Below are positions 7,934 through 16,961 of a DNA stretch of 64,000 nt, one piece after another. The stretch comes from Eubacteriaceae bacterium CHKCI004 (GTDB taxonomy: Bacteria; Bacillota; Clostridia; Lachnospirales; Lachnospiraceae). The notes beneath the pieces are model-generated. The model did no database searches, was not told the origin of the DNA, and saw only the letters and a list, made by a program, of their open reading frames with translations. The position numbers and the translations under genes were made by a program. The DNA is taken from contig FCNR01000025.1 of assembly GCA_900016875.1 (NCBI GenBank), forward strand, positions 1-64,000, read 5' to 3'. Within the stretch, counting starts at the first letter, position 1; every line of letters begins with the position of its first letter.

Positions 7934-8845
7934 ATGAAAATAAATGTAATCATTCCCACCTACAAACCGGATGAAAAATTTGAGAGAAATCTTCGGATGC
8001 TCCGGCGGCAGACTCTGCAGCCGGACCGCATCCTCATTATCAATACGGAGGAATCTCTCTTTCACAGCAAAGAGTTTGGAAAATTGCCGCAGGGGGAGAT
8101 CATCCATATCAAAAAGTCGGAGTTTGACCACGGCGGTACGAGGAACCGGGCGGCGGCCATGTGCGACGGAGATATCATTGTGCTTCTCACACAGGATGCC
8201 ATTCCGGCGGACGAGTATCTTCTGGAAAACCTCACAAAGCCTTTTGAAGACCCGGAGGTCTGTGCTGCCTACGGACGGCAGATGGCGGACTGGAAAGATA
8301 ATCCGGTGGAAGCGTATACCCGGACGTTCAACTATCCGAAAGAAAGCAGGATTAAGTCAAAAGAGGATCTTCCGGTGCTGGGAATCAAGACATTTTTCTG
8401 TTCCAATGTCTGTGCTGCCTATCGGAAATCTGTTTATGACGCTATGGGAGGCTTTCCTCTTCATACCATTTTCAATGAAGATATGATCTTTGCATCGAGG
8501 CTCATCGAGGCGGGAAAGAAGATCGCCTACGCGGCGGATGCAAAAGTCTGGCACTGGCATAATTACAGCGCTGTGGAGCAGTGCAAGAGGAACTTTGACC
8601 TGGCGGTCTCCCAGGTGGATTACGGCGGACTTTTTGCTGCGGTAAAATCCGAGTCGGAAGGTATCCGTCTGGTGAAGACCACTCTGCTTTATTTCATAAA
8701 AAAACACAGGTATGCATTGATTCCTCATATCATCATGCAAAACGGGATGAAATATCTGGGGTATAAGCTGGGACAGAATTACAAACGCCTGCCAAAATGG
8801 CTGATTCTGAAAATTTCCTTAAATCCGTCTTACTGGAAAATGTAG
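7934..8845 (+). CDS. family 2 glycosyltransferase
   Basis: GT-A fold sugar transferase of the rhamnosyltransferase-like branch. VIIPTYKPDE at the N terminus binds the nucleotide sugar; LLTQDAIPADE occupies the place of the metal-binding acidic motif; FNEDMIFASRLI is the usual acceptor-side acidic segment. No membrane span is evident, so it acts on the cytoplasmic face, probably building a cell-wall polysaccharide. AAGGAGG precedes ATG 7934 by seven bases. It follows metH by 59 bases and the LCP ligase gene follows it with its own promoter, so a cell-envelope link with the downstream gene is plausible. Donor and acceptor sugars cannot be inferred. Confidence 0.85.
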   Translation: MKINVIIPTYKPDEKFERNLRMLRRQTLQPDRILIINTEESLFHSKEFGKLPQGEIIHIKKSEFDHGGTRNRAAAMCDGDIIVLLTQDAIPADEYLLENLTKPFEDPEVCAAYGRQMADWKDNPVEAYTRTFNYPKESRIKSKEDLPVLGIKTFFCSNVCAAYRKSVYDAMGGFPLHTIFNEDMIFASRLIEAGKKIAYAADAKVWHWHNYSAVEQCKRNFDLAVSQVDYGGLFAAVKSESEGIRLVKTTLLYFIKKHRYALIPHIIMQNGMKYLGYKLGQNYKRLPKWLILKISLNPSYWKM

Positions 8846-8874
8846 AAAAACACTGAATTTTAAGAATTTTTATC

Positions 8875-8901
8875 TTGCAAACCCATAGAAATTAGTATAA
8901 T
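8875..8901 (+). promoter_or_regulatory. sigma-A-type promoter of the LCP gene
   Basis: TTGCAA at 8875-8880 and TATAAT at 8896-8901, spacer 15 (slightly short). An in-frame ATG at 8900 falls inside the -10 box, so it cannot be the translation start of this transcript. Confidence 0.55.
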
Positions 8902-8947
8902 GTATAAAAAGAGTTTATCTAAATCATTCTATAGGAGGTTACGGATT

Positions 8948-10081
8948 TTGGATAATCAACAGGAAAATATCTTGGAGAATACGATAGACAAAGAAGATGG
9001 ACAGGGAAAAAAGGGACGGCGGCACGGCAGAAAAAGAAGAATCGCCGCGCAGGTTATTGTCTGTCTGCTCCTGGTGGTGCTGTTTTCGGTCTCTGCATTT
9101 GGCGGTGCGGCCGCTGCGTATTATACTGCGGCGACCAATACCATTCAGACTGACACAGAGACTGCGCTCAAAGATGCCGACGTGGTAGAGACCGATCTGG
9201 TATACGACCAGGACGTGGTAAATATCCTTCTGATCGGTGCGGACAAACGTGCGGACGAGACGGAAGCGGGACGTTCAGATACGACCATGATCGCCACTGT
9301 GGATTTAAAGAATGGGAAGCTCAAGCTGACTTCCCTCATGAGAGATATGTACATCGATGTTCCGGGGTACGGATATCACAAGTTTAATGCAGCTTACGCT
9401 TACGGCGGCGTACAGCTTGTCTATGAGACCATTGCCGAGAATTTTGGCATTAAGCTGGACGGCTATGTGGAGGTAGATATGGAAGCCTTCCGTGAAGTAG
9501 TTGATCTTCTCGGCGGCGTACAGATGGATCTGACGGAGGCTGAGGCTAACTTCCTGCAGACTGCTTACGCCACATCCAAACATGGTGAGAAAAATGTAGT
9601 GGCAGGTTCCAATCTGCTTACGCCGTATCAGGCGCTGGCATACTGCCGTATCCGTCAGGATGTCTCCGGTGAGTTCGGACGTACGGACCGCCAGAGGAAG
9701 GTGCTGATGGCTGTATTTAATCAGCTGAAGAGTGAGAATATCATGACAATCACCAATATCTGCATGAAGGCGCTGCAGTATGTGAAGACAGACCTGACAG
9801 AAACACAGATCCGAAGCCTGATGACATCTGTGATCACTATGGGTACCACCGAGATTGAGCAGCTGCGAATCCCGTATGAAGGATCTTACACCGAAGGACG
9901 TCTGGGCGGAACAGGCGCCTGGGTTATGCAGGTGGATTATGAGGCCAACAGTCAGGCACTGCAGTATTTCATCTTTGGAACCGGAGAAGACCCGGGAGTC
10001 AATGATGAGTATGGCGTGGGCAACGATAACTTTATCGACGGATATTATCCGGAGAAGACAGAAGGTATCTCCACGTACTGA
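8948..10081 (+). CDS. LytR-CpsA-Psr (LCP) family cell-wall polymer ligase
   Basis: LCP enzymes attach teichoic acid or capsular chains from lipid carriers to peptidoglycan on the outer face of the membrane. The first 32 residues are charged and cytoplasmic, followed by one membrane span at about 33-58. The LCP domain starts at NILLIGADKR and carries the conserved arginine-rich motifs SLMRDMYID, KFNAAYAYGG and the RIRQD...GRTDRQR segment that contacts the phosphates. I place the start at TTG 8948, because AGGAGG at 8933-8938 sits nine bases before it and the promoter overlaps the upstream ATG. Length 377 is normal. The neighbouring glycosyltransferase fits an envelope role. Confidence 0.9.
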   Translation: MDNQQENILENTIDKEDGQGKKGRRHGRKRRIAAQVIVCLLLVVLFSVSAFGGAAAAYYTAATNTIQTDTETALKDADVVETDLVYDQDVVNILLIGADKRADETEAGRSDTTMIATVDLKNGKLKLTSLMRDMYIDVPGYGYHKFNAAYAYGGVQLVYETIAENFGIKLDGYVEVDMEAFREVVDLLGGVQMDLTEAEANFLQTAYATSKHGEKNVVAGSNLLTPYQALAYCRIRQDVSGEFGRTDRQRKVLMAVFNQLKSENIMTITNICMKALQYVKTDLTETQIRSLMTSVITMGTTEIEQLRIPYEGSYTEGRLGGTGAWVMQVDYEANSQALQYFIFGTGEDPGVNDEYGVGNDNFIDGYYPEKTEGISTY

Positions 10082-10108
10082 TAAATATATCAAGAAGATA
10101 GCAACAAC

Positions 10109-10143
10109 AGTGCTCTGTGTCTTTTTGCAAGTCACAGAGCACT
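10109..10143 (+). terminator. hairpin after the LCP gene
   Basis: An 11-bp perfect stem (10109-10119 with 10133-10143) around a 13-base loop. There is no T-run directly after it; the nearest is at 10159-10163. It may end the LCP transcript weakly or act in the ilvN leader. Confidence 0.4.
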
Positions 10144-10185
10144 ATGTATAAAGAGAATTTTTTACGTGTTGAAGGAGTGTTAAGT

Positions 10186-10680
10186 ATGAAACAGATAGTA
10201 CTTTCCCTGCTGGTTGACAATAATCCGGGAGTTTTGGCCAGGGTGGCATCTTTGTTCAGCAGAAGAGGCTACAATATTGACAGTTTGTCGGCCGGAGTGA
10301 CAGACAGTCCGAAATATACCAGGATCACTGTAGCGGTAAGCGGAGATGATCAGATTCTCGAGCAGATCCGCAATCAGATTCAGAAGCTTGAGGAGGTGCG
10401 GAGAATTATCGTACTGGATGATAAAGAATCTGTGTGCCGTGAACTTGTGCTGGTTAAAGTGATGGCAGATAAAAAAGAAAAGCAGGATATCATTGCCATT
10501 GCTGATGTATTCCGGGCAAAGCTGGTGGATGTCTCCATGGAATCCGTAATGATTGAGCTGACAGGCAATCAGAATAAGCTGGATGCTTTTTTGAATCTGC
10601 TGTCAGATTATGAAGTTCTCGAGTTGGTGAGAACCGGATTGACCGGGCTGGGAAGAGGAATGAGCGTTTTGAAACGATAA
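10186..10680 (+). CDS. ilvN: acetolactate synthase small (regulatory) subunit
   Basis: Regulatory subunit of acetohydroxyacid synthase, the first common step of valine, leucine and isoleucine synthesis; it activates the large subunit and gives feedback inhibition by valine. The ACT domain covers residues 3-75 with the VDNNPGVLARVASLFSRRG signature; the second small-subunit domain follows to residue 160. The start at 10186 has GAAGGAG at 10171-10177; longer in-frame extensions lack a site. The catalytic subunit ilvB is not in this window, so the pair must be encoded apart. ilvC follows after about 300 bases and has its own promoter. Confidence 0.93.
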   Translation: MKQIVLSLLVDNNPGVLARVASLFSRRGYNIDSLSAGVTDSPKYTRITVAVSGDDQILEQIRNQIQKLEEVRRIIVLDDKESVCRELVLVKVMADKKEKQDIIAIADVFRAKLVDVSMESVMIELTGNQNKLDAFLNLLSDYEVLELVRTGLTGLGRGMSVLKR

Positions 10681-10793
10681 AAACGCCGGGTTTTTCATGT
10701 CCCTTCAGGCATTTTTACGGTTCATTTTGCAGGATGAGAAAAGTATTTTTGCATAATGGAGAAAGAAATATTATAAAAAATCATAAGGATGCC

Positions 10794-10822
10794 TTGATTT
10801 CTCACAGCAAGAGTAGTATTAT
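10794..10822 (+). promoter_or_regulatory. sigma-A-type promoter of ilvC with 150-base leader
   Basis: TTGATT at 10794-10799 and TATTAT at 10817-10822 are 17 bases apart. The remaining leader to 10978 holds a short hairpin (TTTGCATA...ATGCAAA around 10870-10887) but no T-box consensus and no obvious leader peptide rich in branched-chain codons. The rest of the gap 10681-10793 shows nothing I can name. Confidence 0.55.
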
Positions 10823-10936
10823 AACAGACAGGTTATTTATCATATCAGGAAGGTTCCTCTGGAAAGATTTTTGCATATTTATGCAAAGATCCGGCATATC
10901 AGAAGAATTCGGAACATCAGGATGATTCAGATATAG

Positions 10937-11998
<1,062 letters not shown>

Positions 11999-12101
11999 GA
12001 GTTTTCAGCGGGTTCCGGAAGGTTTGAGAGGGACGGAATAGAATGACAGCATAACAGACCGGCGGAATTCATCGGTTATAAAAATGTTATAAACTATGAG
12101 T

Positions 12102-12139
12102 AAAAGAGAGTTTTTCGTGAAGAAGAGCTCTCTTTTTTT
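12102..12139 (+). terminator. intrinsic terminator after ilvC
   Basis: AAAAGAGAG (12102-12110) pairs with CTCTCTTTT (12128-12136), continued by TTT. It stands about 100 bases after the ilvC stop codon. The stretch 12140-12282 beyond it holds no frame or hairpin that I can support. Confidence 0.75.
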
Positions 12140-12282
12140 AGCATTATGGCAGAAAATATCTTTAAAAATCTATCCCACGGAAAAGTGCAGATGAATCTTT
12201 CCTGAAAAATGCTGTTTTATGTCTGAATCGTTATAGTTTTCAGCGGAATCGTTCTATGAATCAGAAGTGGAAAAGTTGTATA

Positions 12283-12310
12283 TTGTTATATATAAGTGAA
12301 ATACTATGAT
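12283..12310 (+). promoter_or_regulatory. possible promoter of the response regulator gene
   Basis: TTGTTA at 12283-12288 and TATGAT at 12305-12310, spacer 16, in an AT-rich run 35 bases before the start codon. The match is modest. Confidence 0.35.
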
Positions 12311-12345
12311 TTAAGAATAGAAATGCCAGGGAAGGAGCGTGTGTC

Positions 12346-13074
12346 ATGAATATATTAATTGTGGATGACGAGATACTTGAGGCAGAAATTATACAGAAAT
12401 TGATTGACAGAAAACGCTTTCCTTATTCTGCCGTGTATGTGGCGCAGAACATGGAGGAGGCCATGGGAATCCTGCGTAAATATCCCGTTTCGGTTATTTT
12501 GTGTGATATCGAAATGCCCCAGGGAAGTGGTTTGGATCTGACTCATTGGATTCGAGAAAATGAGGTGGAAGCGGAAGTGATTTACCTTACTGGGCATGCG
12601 GAATTTTCTTATGCCACGGAGGCGCTGCGTCTGGGAGCAGTGGATTATCTTTTAAAGCCGGTGGAGCAGGAAGATCTCATGAGAGCTCTGGAGAAGGCTG
12701 CCAGAAATATACCGGATTTTAAAGGAAATACAGAAACGCTCAACGCAGAAAAAATTGTAGAGAAAGCCAAAATATATATTAAAGAAAACAGTAACAGGGA
12801 GATTTCCCGGGCGGAGGTGGCGGAACAGTTTTTTATCCATCCGGACTATTTGTCGCACATTTTTAAAGAGTGGGCAGGGATCACTTTCCAGGACTTTGTC
12901 ATAAAAACGAGAATGGACAAGGCAAAAAAGATGCTTATTTATACAGATACTTCTATTTCCAACATCGCGGCCAGCACAGGATATTCCAACACCGCTTATT
13001 TTGCAAAACATTTTAAGAGGGAGACTGGCATGACGCCCAAAGAATACAGGCAGAACGCAAGGACGGCAGAATGA
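12346..13074 (+). CDS. two-component response regulator with AraC-type DNA-binding domain
   Basis: YesN-like regulator. The receiver domain (1-120) has the acidic pair D7/D8, phosphoacceptor D54 (CDIEMP), T82 and the conserved lysine K104 in LLKPVEQ. The C-terminal AraC domain (about 138-238) has two helix-turn-helix units, ending in the signature NIAASTGYSNTAYFAKHFKRETGMTPKEYR. It looks complete. No histidine kinase gene is adjacent; instead the stop overlaps the start of a 115-codon gene (ATGA). GGAAGGAG precedes ATG 12346. Family members commonly regulate sugar uptake or stress genes, but the target here is unknown. Confidence 0.88.
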   Translation: MNILIVDDEILEAEIIQKLIDRKRFPYSAVYVAQNMEEAMGILRKYPVSVILCDIEMPQGSGLDLTHWIRENEVEAEVIYLTGHAEFSYATEALRLGAVDYLLKPVEQEDLMRALEKAARNIPDFKGNTETLNAEKIVEKAKIYIKENSNREISRAEVAEQFFIHPDYLSHIFKEWAGITFQDFVIKTRMDKAKKMLIYTDTSISNIAASTGYSNTAYFAKHFKRETGMTPKEYRQNARTAE

Positions 13075-13418
13075 AAAAATTATCGGAACTGAAAAAGAGA
13101 TTATTTGTCATTGTGAGCGGTCTGGTGCTGCTGGAAAAGAAAGCTTTTTTTGGAGAGGAGATTGGAAAATACAGATTTTTGGATGGTCTGTTTCTGTTTG
13201 ATAAAAGAGACGGGACCTACGTTGGCGTTAAGAGTGAAAATGTATCGGCCCGAACCCATACGTCGGTGAAAAATCATTGCAGTCAGCTGCTTGATATTTA
13301 TGACAGTTCGCCCGCTCCCTCTGAATGGATGGTGGCCAGGGTGGAAGAAGAAGCTGATTCTATGGGGCGAGTCTTGAATACTGAAAATTTGATTCAAGCA
13401 GATGTTGCAGAAAAATAA
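13071..13418 (+). CDS. small protein of unknown function, coupled to the response regulator
   Basis: I do not recognise this 115-residue product. Its ATG overlaps the regulator stop codon (ATGA), the arrangement expected for a partner gene read by translational coupling. Residues 1-22 (basic start, then FVIVSGLVLL) look like the first membrane span of a sensor kinase. The remainder is polar, with a strand-rich stretch around residues 25-55 and an acidic, helical tail. There is no histidine-kinase dimerisation or ATPase domain. It may be what is left of a deleted kinase gene fused to other sequence, or a genuine small partner. Low certainty about function, moderate that it is translated. Confidence 0.5.
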   Translation: MKKLSELKKRLFVIVSGLVLLEKKAFFGEEIGKYRFLDGLFLFDKRDGTYVGVKSENVSARTHTSVKNHCSQLLDIYDSSPAPSEWMVARVEEEADSMGRVLNTENLIQADVAEK

Positions 13419-13530
13419 AAAGTTTTTCGGATGCTGATTTTCGCATATCAGGAAATAGAAATCTATGATACAATGGAATACATGGTTGGATATAGAGTGC
13501 GTATGCTTTTGGATATAAGGAGGTGCTTGA

Positions 13531-14802
13531 ATGTATCTTAAAAAAATTAATATTAAAAATTTTAAAGCAATCACCAATATGGAAATAGATTTTACGGAGG
13601 GAGTAAACCTTTTAATAGGAGATAACGGAGTGGGAAAAAGCTCAATTTTGGAAGCCATTGCCGTTGCTTTGTTTGGAATGTTAAAAGGAATCAGGGGAGT
13701 TCCTACAAAAAATATTTTGCAGGATGATATTCATTTTACCATTGAGGAAAAAGGAGATGCTTCGTCTGCAATCAGATATTGGACACCGACAGAAATAGCA
13801 GGCACTTTAGAAATGCAAAATGAAAGTTATCATTGGAGAAGATATCGGTTGAATGAGGATGGAAAAGAAAGAACAAAGATGGATGATGACGGTATTGTGA
13901 AATGGATGCAGCACATATCTAATCATCCGGAAGATTCCCTGCCTCTATTATGTTTTCAAAGCGATGCACGGGTATGGCAAACACGCAGAGGAGATTTTGG
14001 TAAAGAACTGAAAAAAAAGCTGGATGACAGACGGTGCGGTTATATTGGATGCCTGGATTATTCTTTGGATATGAAGGGAATCCAGGCATGGTGTCTGAAA
14101 ATGGAATTGACTGCTTTTCAGAAAAAAAAGCCGATTAAAGAGTATGAAGCGTTTAAAAATATCGTTGCCTGTTTTATGCAGCAAATCAGTCAGTTGGAAG
14201 AAAAACCGCAAATTCATTATTCCAGCCAGTTAGGTGAACTTGTGTATCAGGAAAAAAGCCAGCTAATGCCTATTTCTTATTTGAGCGCGGGATACCAGTC
14301 TTTGTTATGGATGGTTATGAATCTGGCTTATCGTCTGGCTTTGTTAAACCCGGAAAGCACGGATAATCTGGGAGAGAGCGAAGGAATTGTTCTGATTGAT
14401 GAGATTGATATGCATTTGCATCCAAAATGGCAGTGGAATATTGTAGATGCTTTGGAACGGACATTTCCGAACATGCAGTTTATCTTAGCAACGCATTCTC
14501 CAATTGTCATTTCTTCATGTAAAAATGAACATCTCATTTTGATTGATGAGGATGAAGAAGTGCGATATCTGGCTAATGCTTACGGATATTCCGTGCAGGA
14601 TGTACTGAATTTCCGCCAGGGAACAACAGAAAAGCCGGAAGAAATCAAGAAATTATCAGAGCAGTTTGAAAAGGCACTGGACGAAGATGAATTAAAAGAA
14701 GCCAAAAAAACTGTGGGAGAGATGGAAATAATTCTTGGAACAGACCATCCGGATGTGCGTGATGCGAGAGAAGAGCTGCGTCTGAATGGTTGGAAGGAGT
14801 GA
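13531..14802 (+). CDS. AAA/ABC-type ATPase of the COG3950 / PtuA-like group
   Basis: RecF/SMC-like ATPase. The N terminus MYLKKINIKNFKAI is typical of this group; Walker A GDNGVGKSS lies at residues 30-38, the ABC signature SYLSAGYQS near 247-255, Walker B VLIDEIDMHLHP near 287-298 and the switch histidine in ATHSP. Proteins of this type include PtuA of the Septu anti-phage pair and retron effector ATPases; they act with a nuclease partner such as PtuB. No HNH gene follows here: only a degenerate stretch and an IS element. The gene is clearly more AT-rich than the housekeeping genes around it, which suggests acquisition by transfer. AAGGAGGTG precedes ATG 13531. A defence role is inference only. 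Confidence 0.8.
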   Translation: MYLKKINIKNFKAITNMEIDFTEGVNLLIGDNGVGKSSILEAIAVALFGMLKGIRGVPTKNILQDDIHFTIEEKGDASSAIRYWTPTEIAGTLEMQNESYHWRRYRLNEDGKERTKMDDDGIVKWMQHISNHPEDSLPLLCFQSDARVWQTRRGDFGKELKKKLDDRRCGYIGCLDYSLDMKGIQAWCLKMELTAFQKKKPIKEYEAFKNIVACFMQQISQLEEKPQIHYSSQLGELVYQEKSQLMPISYLSAGYQSLLWMVMNLAYRLALLNPESTDNLGESEGIVLIDEIDMHLHPKWQWNIVDALERTFPNMQFILATHSPIVISSCKNEHLILIDEDEEVRYLANAYGYSVQDVLNFRQGTTEKPEEIKKLSEQFEKALDEDELKEAKKTVGEMEIILGTDHPDVRDAREELRLNGWKE

Positions 14803-14813
14803 GAGAAGTGCTG

Positions 14814-15106
14814 TATATTTAAATACGACAAAGTCGGTTTTATAAAAACTGATCTCCGGGATGAAGAAATAGAAAAGATTTGAATGAAATATTAGGATTA
14901 AACGGAGTTTGGAAGAATGGAAAATTCTTAACAGATACTGCCACAAATCTTGTCAAAGGCGCAGCGATGCATATAAGAAATATGATAACTTTATTCGAAG
15001 GCTGGATAAAAATTGTACTTTGACACAGATTAAAAAGGAAATAGTTGAAATAGAACAGGAAGAACAAAAGCAAGAATATGTAGAGGTTGTATCTAATGTG
15101 TTGTAA
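14814..15106 (+). pseudogene. degenerate reading frame downstream of the ATPase
   Basis: Just after the ATPase, an open stretch ending at a TGA (14885-14887) encodes a KYDKVGFIKTDLRDEEIEKI-like peptide, and the same frame reopens at 14888 and runs to TAA at 15104-15106, with a lysine- and glutamate-rich helical tail. A possible TTG start is at 14909. The stop lies right at the left end of the IS element. I read this as the remains of a partner gene of the ATPase, interrupted by nonsense changes and perhaps cut by the insertion. I find no HNH or CxxC pair, so I cannot name the lost protein. It could also be a short independent gene. Confidence 0.35.
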
Positions 15107-15223
15107 AGCCCCCTTGTTTTAGCGATGGGGGTATTAGATGCGTCCATCGAATTTACGAAAGTAATCGGAGATGGAGCAAATTAACAGCTTGTATTAGGTG
15201 ATAGATTGTAGTATAATACGAAC

Positions 15224-15646
15224 ATGAATACAATATATAAATCAAATAACAACATTGTCTATTCTTGTAAATACCATGTAGTATGGTGTCCAAAATACAG
15301 ACGAAAAATATTAGCGAATGGTGTAGACGTACGATTAAAGGAATTGCTTCAAGAGTATGCTGTAAATCTGTCTGTGGATATTCTGGAAATGGAGATTATG
15401 CCGGACCATGTGCATTTGTTGATGGAGGTGGATCCACAATTCGGTATCCATAAAGCTGTAAAATCCTTAAAAAGCTATACTTCCAGGGTTTTAAGACAGG
15501 AGTTCTTTTTCCTGCAGACCAAAATGCCAACCCTTTGGACAAACAGCTATTTTGTATCTACAGTAGGCGATGCTCCACATGAAGTCATTAAACAATATAT
15601 TGAAAATCAGAAGACATCGCAAAGACAAAAGGATAAAATGGGATAA
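15224..15646 (+). CDS. tnpA: IS200/IS605-type HUH transposase
   Basis: Single-strand DNA transposase of the Y1 HUH group, 140 residues, which is the normal size. The metal-binding HVH pair is H62/H64 (MPDHVHLLME) and the catalytic tyrosine is Y125 in VIKQYIENQK. The family N-terminal motif YHVVWCPKYRRK is present, as is WTNSYFVSTVG. All catalytic residues are intact, so the element could be mobile. Its stop overlaps the tnpB start (TAATG), indicating coupled translation. The ribosome site upstream of ATG 15224 is poor, as is usual for IS200 genes, whose expression is kept low. Confidence 0.95.
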   Translation: MNTIYKSNNNIVYSCKYHVVWCPKYRRKILANGVDVRLKELLQEYAVNLSVDILEMEIMPDHVHLLMEVDPQFGIHKAVKSLKSYTSRVLRQEFFFLQTKMPTLWTNSYFVSTVGDAPHEVIKQYIENQKTSQRQKDKMG

Positions 15647-16746
15647 TGCGAAAGGGTATCAAATTTAGAATCTACCCGAACAGGGAACAGCGAAATTTAA
15701 TCAATAAGACATTTGGCTGCTGCAGACTCATTTACAACAGAGGACTTGCCATGCGCAATGAAGCCTATGAGAATGGTAAGAAGATTGGCTATTCCCAAAC
15801 TTCCGCAATGCTGACAGAACTGAAAAAAAGTGAAGATTTTGTTTTTCTTAAAGTGGTGGATTCCATTGCGTTACAACAGTCTTTACGTGACCTTGACAGA
15901 AGTTTTGTAAATTTTTTTCAGAAACGTGCTGCCCATCCAATTTTTAAGAGCAAGCACAACCGCCATCAGTCATATAGGACAATAAATCAAAGGGAGAATA
16001 TCCGCATTGTGGGAAGATATATCAAACTTCCCAAGCTTGGTCTTGTCAAAATACGTCAGTCAATGGAAGTAGAAAAGATTAACAACGTAACGATTGAAAA
16101 GACTCCTACGGGGAAGTATTTTGCAGTCCTTAACGTGGAATTTGAGCCTGAGCTAAGAGAAAATCATGGTGGTGTAATAGGTATTGATGTTGGTATTAAG
16201 GAGTTTTACTCCGACAGCAACGGAAATGTTCAGCCAAATCCCAAATATCTGGAAAGATCCATGCGTAAACTTGTTCGTGAACAGCGTAAGTTTTCAAGAA
16301 AACAGAAAGGCTCTAATAACCGCAATAAACAGCGTGTCAAGATTGCTTTAATCCATGAAAAGATTACAAACCAACGAAATGATTTCTTACAAAAACAGTC
16401 TACTATGCTGATCCGTGAAAACCAAACAATCTGCATAGAAGAACTGAAAGTAAGAAATATGATGTGCAATCATAAACTGGCACAGCACATTGTTTCTGCA
16501 TCATGGAGTAAGTTTTTTGATATGTTGGTATATAAATCTGTCTGGTATGGGAATGAAATTGTAAAAGTGCCAACCATGTATCCAAGCAGTCAGACGTGCT
16601 CTTGTTGTGGATACAAAAACCCACTGATTAAAAATCTGGCGATCCGTGTATGGGAGTGTCCGAACTGTCATACCGCCCATAACAGGGATACCAATGCAAG
16701 CATAAATATCTTGAAGAAAGGACTGCAAATGCAGTCAACAAGGTGA
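15646..16746 (+). CDS. tnpB: TnpB-type RNA-guided nuclease of the IS605 element
   Basis: TnpB proteins are RNA-guided DNA nucleases, ancestors of Cas12, which cut the empty donor site and so help retain the IS. The RuvC residues are all present: D181 (GIDVG), E265 (CIEEL) and D348 (NRDTNAS). The zinc ribbon is C318/C321 with C338/C341. The N-terminal helix-turn-helix region (FRIYPNREQ, CCRLIYNRG) and the wedge-like strands are complete. Length 366 is typical. It overlaps tnpA by one base and runs straight into the right-end region expected to supply its guide RNA. It looks functional. Confidence 0.95.
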   Translation: MRKGIKFRIYPNREQRNLINKTFGCCRLIYNRGLAMRNEAYENGKKIGYSQTSAMLTELKKSEDFVFLKVVDSIALQQSLRDLDRSFVNFFQKRAAHPIFKSKHNRHQSYRTINQRENIRIVGRYIKLPKLGLVKIRQSMEVEKINNVTIEKTPTGKYFAVLNVEFEPELRENHGGVIGIDVGIKEFYSDSNGNVQPNPKYLERSMRKLVREQRKFSRKQKGSNNRNKQRVKIALIHEKITNQRNDFLQKQSTMLIRENQTICIEELKVRNMMCNHKLAQHIVSASWSKFFDMLVYKSVWYGNEIVKVPTMYPSSQTCSCCGYKNPLIKNLAIRVWECPNCHTAHNRDTNASINILKKGLQMQSTR

Positions 16747-16909
16747 GCACACCGCTATAGTCAAAGAAAAGACTGCACCGTAGGGCATACGGGAACAGTA
16801 TAATCTAGCTTGTGGACATTGTGTAAGTCATTGTAGTACCGTAAGGTATGGATCAATGCAGTAGTGGTAGAAACAAGAATCCCTTTGTTTTGGATATGGG
16901 GAGTGTCAA
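16660..16909 (+). ncRNA. predicted omega (reRNA) guide RNA of TnpB
   Basis: In this family the guide RNA spans the 3' end of tnpB and the right end of the IS, its scaffold ending at the IS boundary and its guide taken from the flank. Here 16747-16909 is non-coding, rich in short hairpins and ends in GGGGAGTGTCAA; the guide would be the bases from about 16910. Placement rests on family knowledge, not on a computed fold; the 5' end is a guess. Confidence 0.5.
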
Positions 16910-16961
16910 GATAACAAAAGTATTGCAGATACTGTAAGAAAAACTATTCAGGAGGTTTTGT

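Larger units (their letters stand above)
15107..16909 (+). mobile_element. IS200/IS605-family insertion sequence, apparently complete
   Basis: About 1.8 kb with tnpA and tnpB in the same direction and subterminal imperfect palindromes at both ends. The left one is 15109-15131 (CCCCC paired with GGGGG around TTGTTTTAGCGAT). The right one is 16881-16901 (CCC paired with GGG around TTTGTTTTGGATAT). They share the TTGTTTT core. The right end finishes with GGGGAGTGTCAA, a common right-end sequence of this family. Members move as single strands by the HUH transposase and leave no target duplication. Exact cleavage points are estimates. Confidence 0.85.

Noticed and set aside
10734-10925. A 63-codon frame between ilvN and ilvC
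   Set aside because: No ribosome site, low-quality composition, and it overlaps the predicted ilvC promoter; I treat the region as leader DNA.
16910-16961. Continuation of the broken frame beyond the IS element
   Set aside because: An open frame exists after the right end, but it runs into the M16 gene in another phase and is too short to link with the left fragment with confidence.
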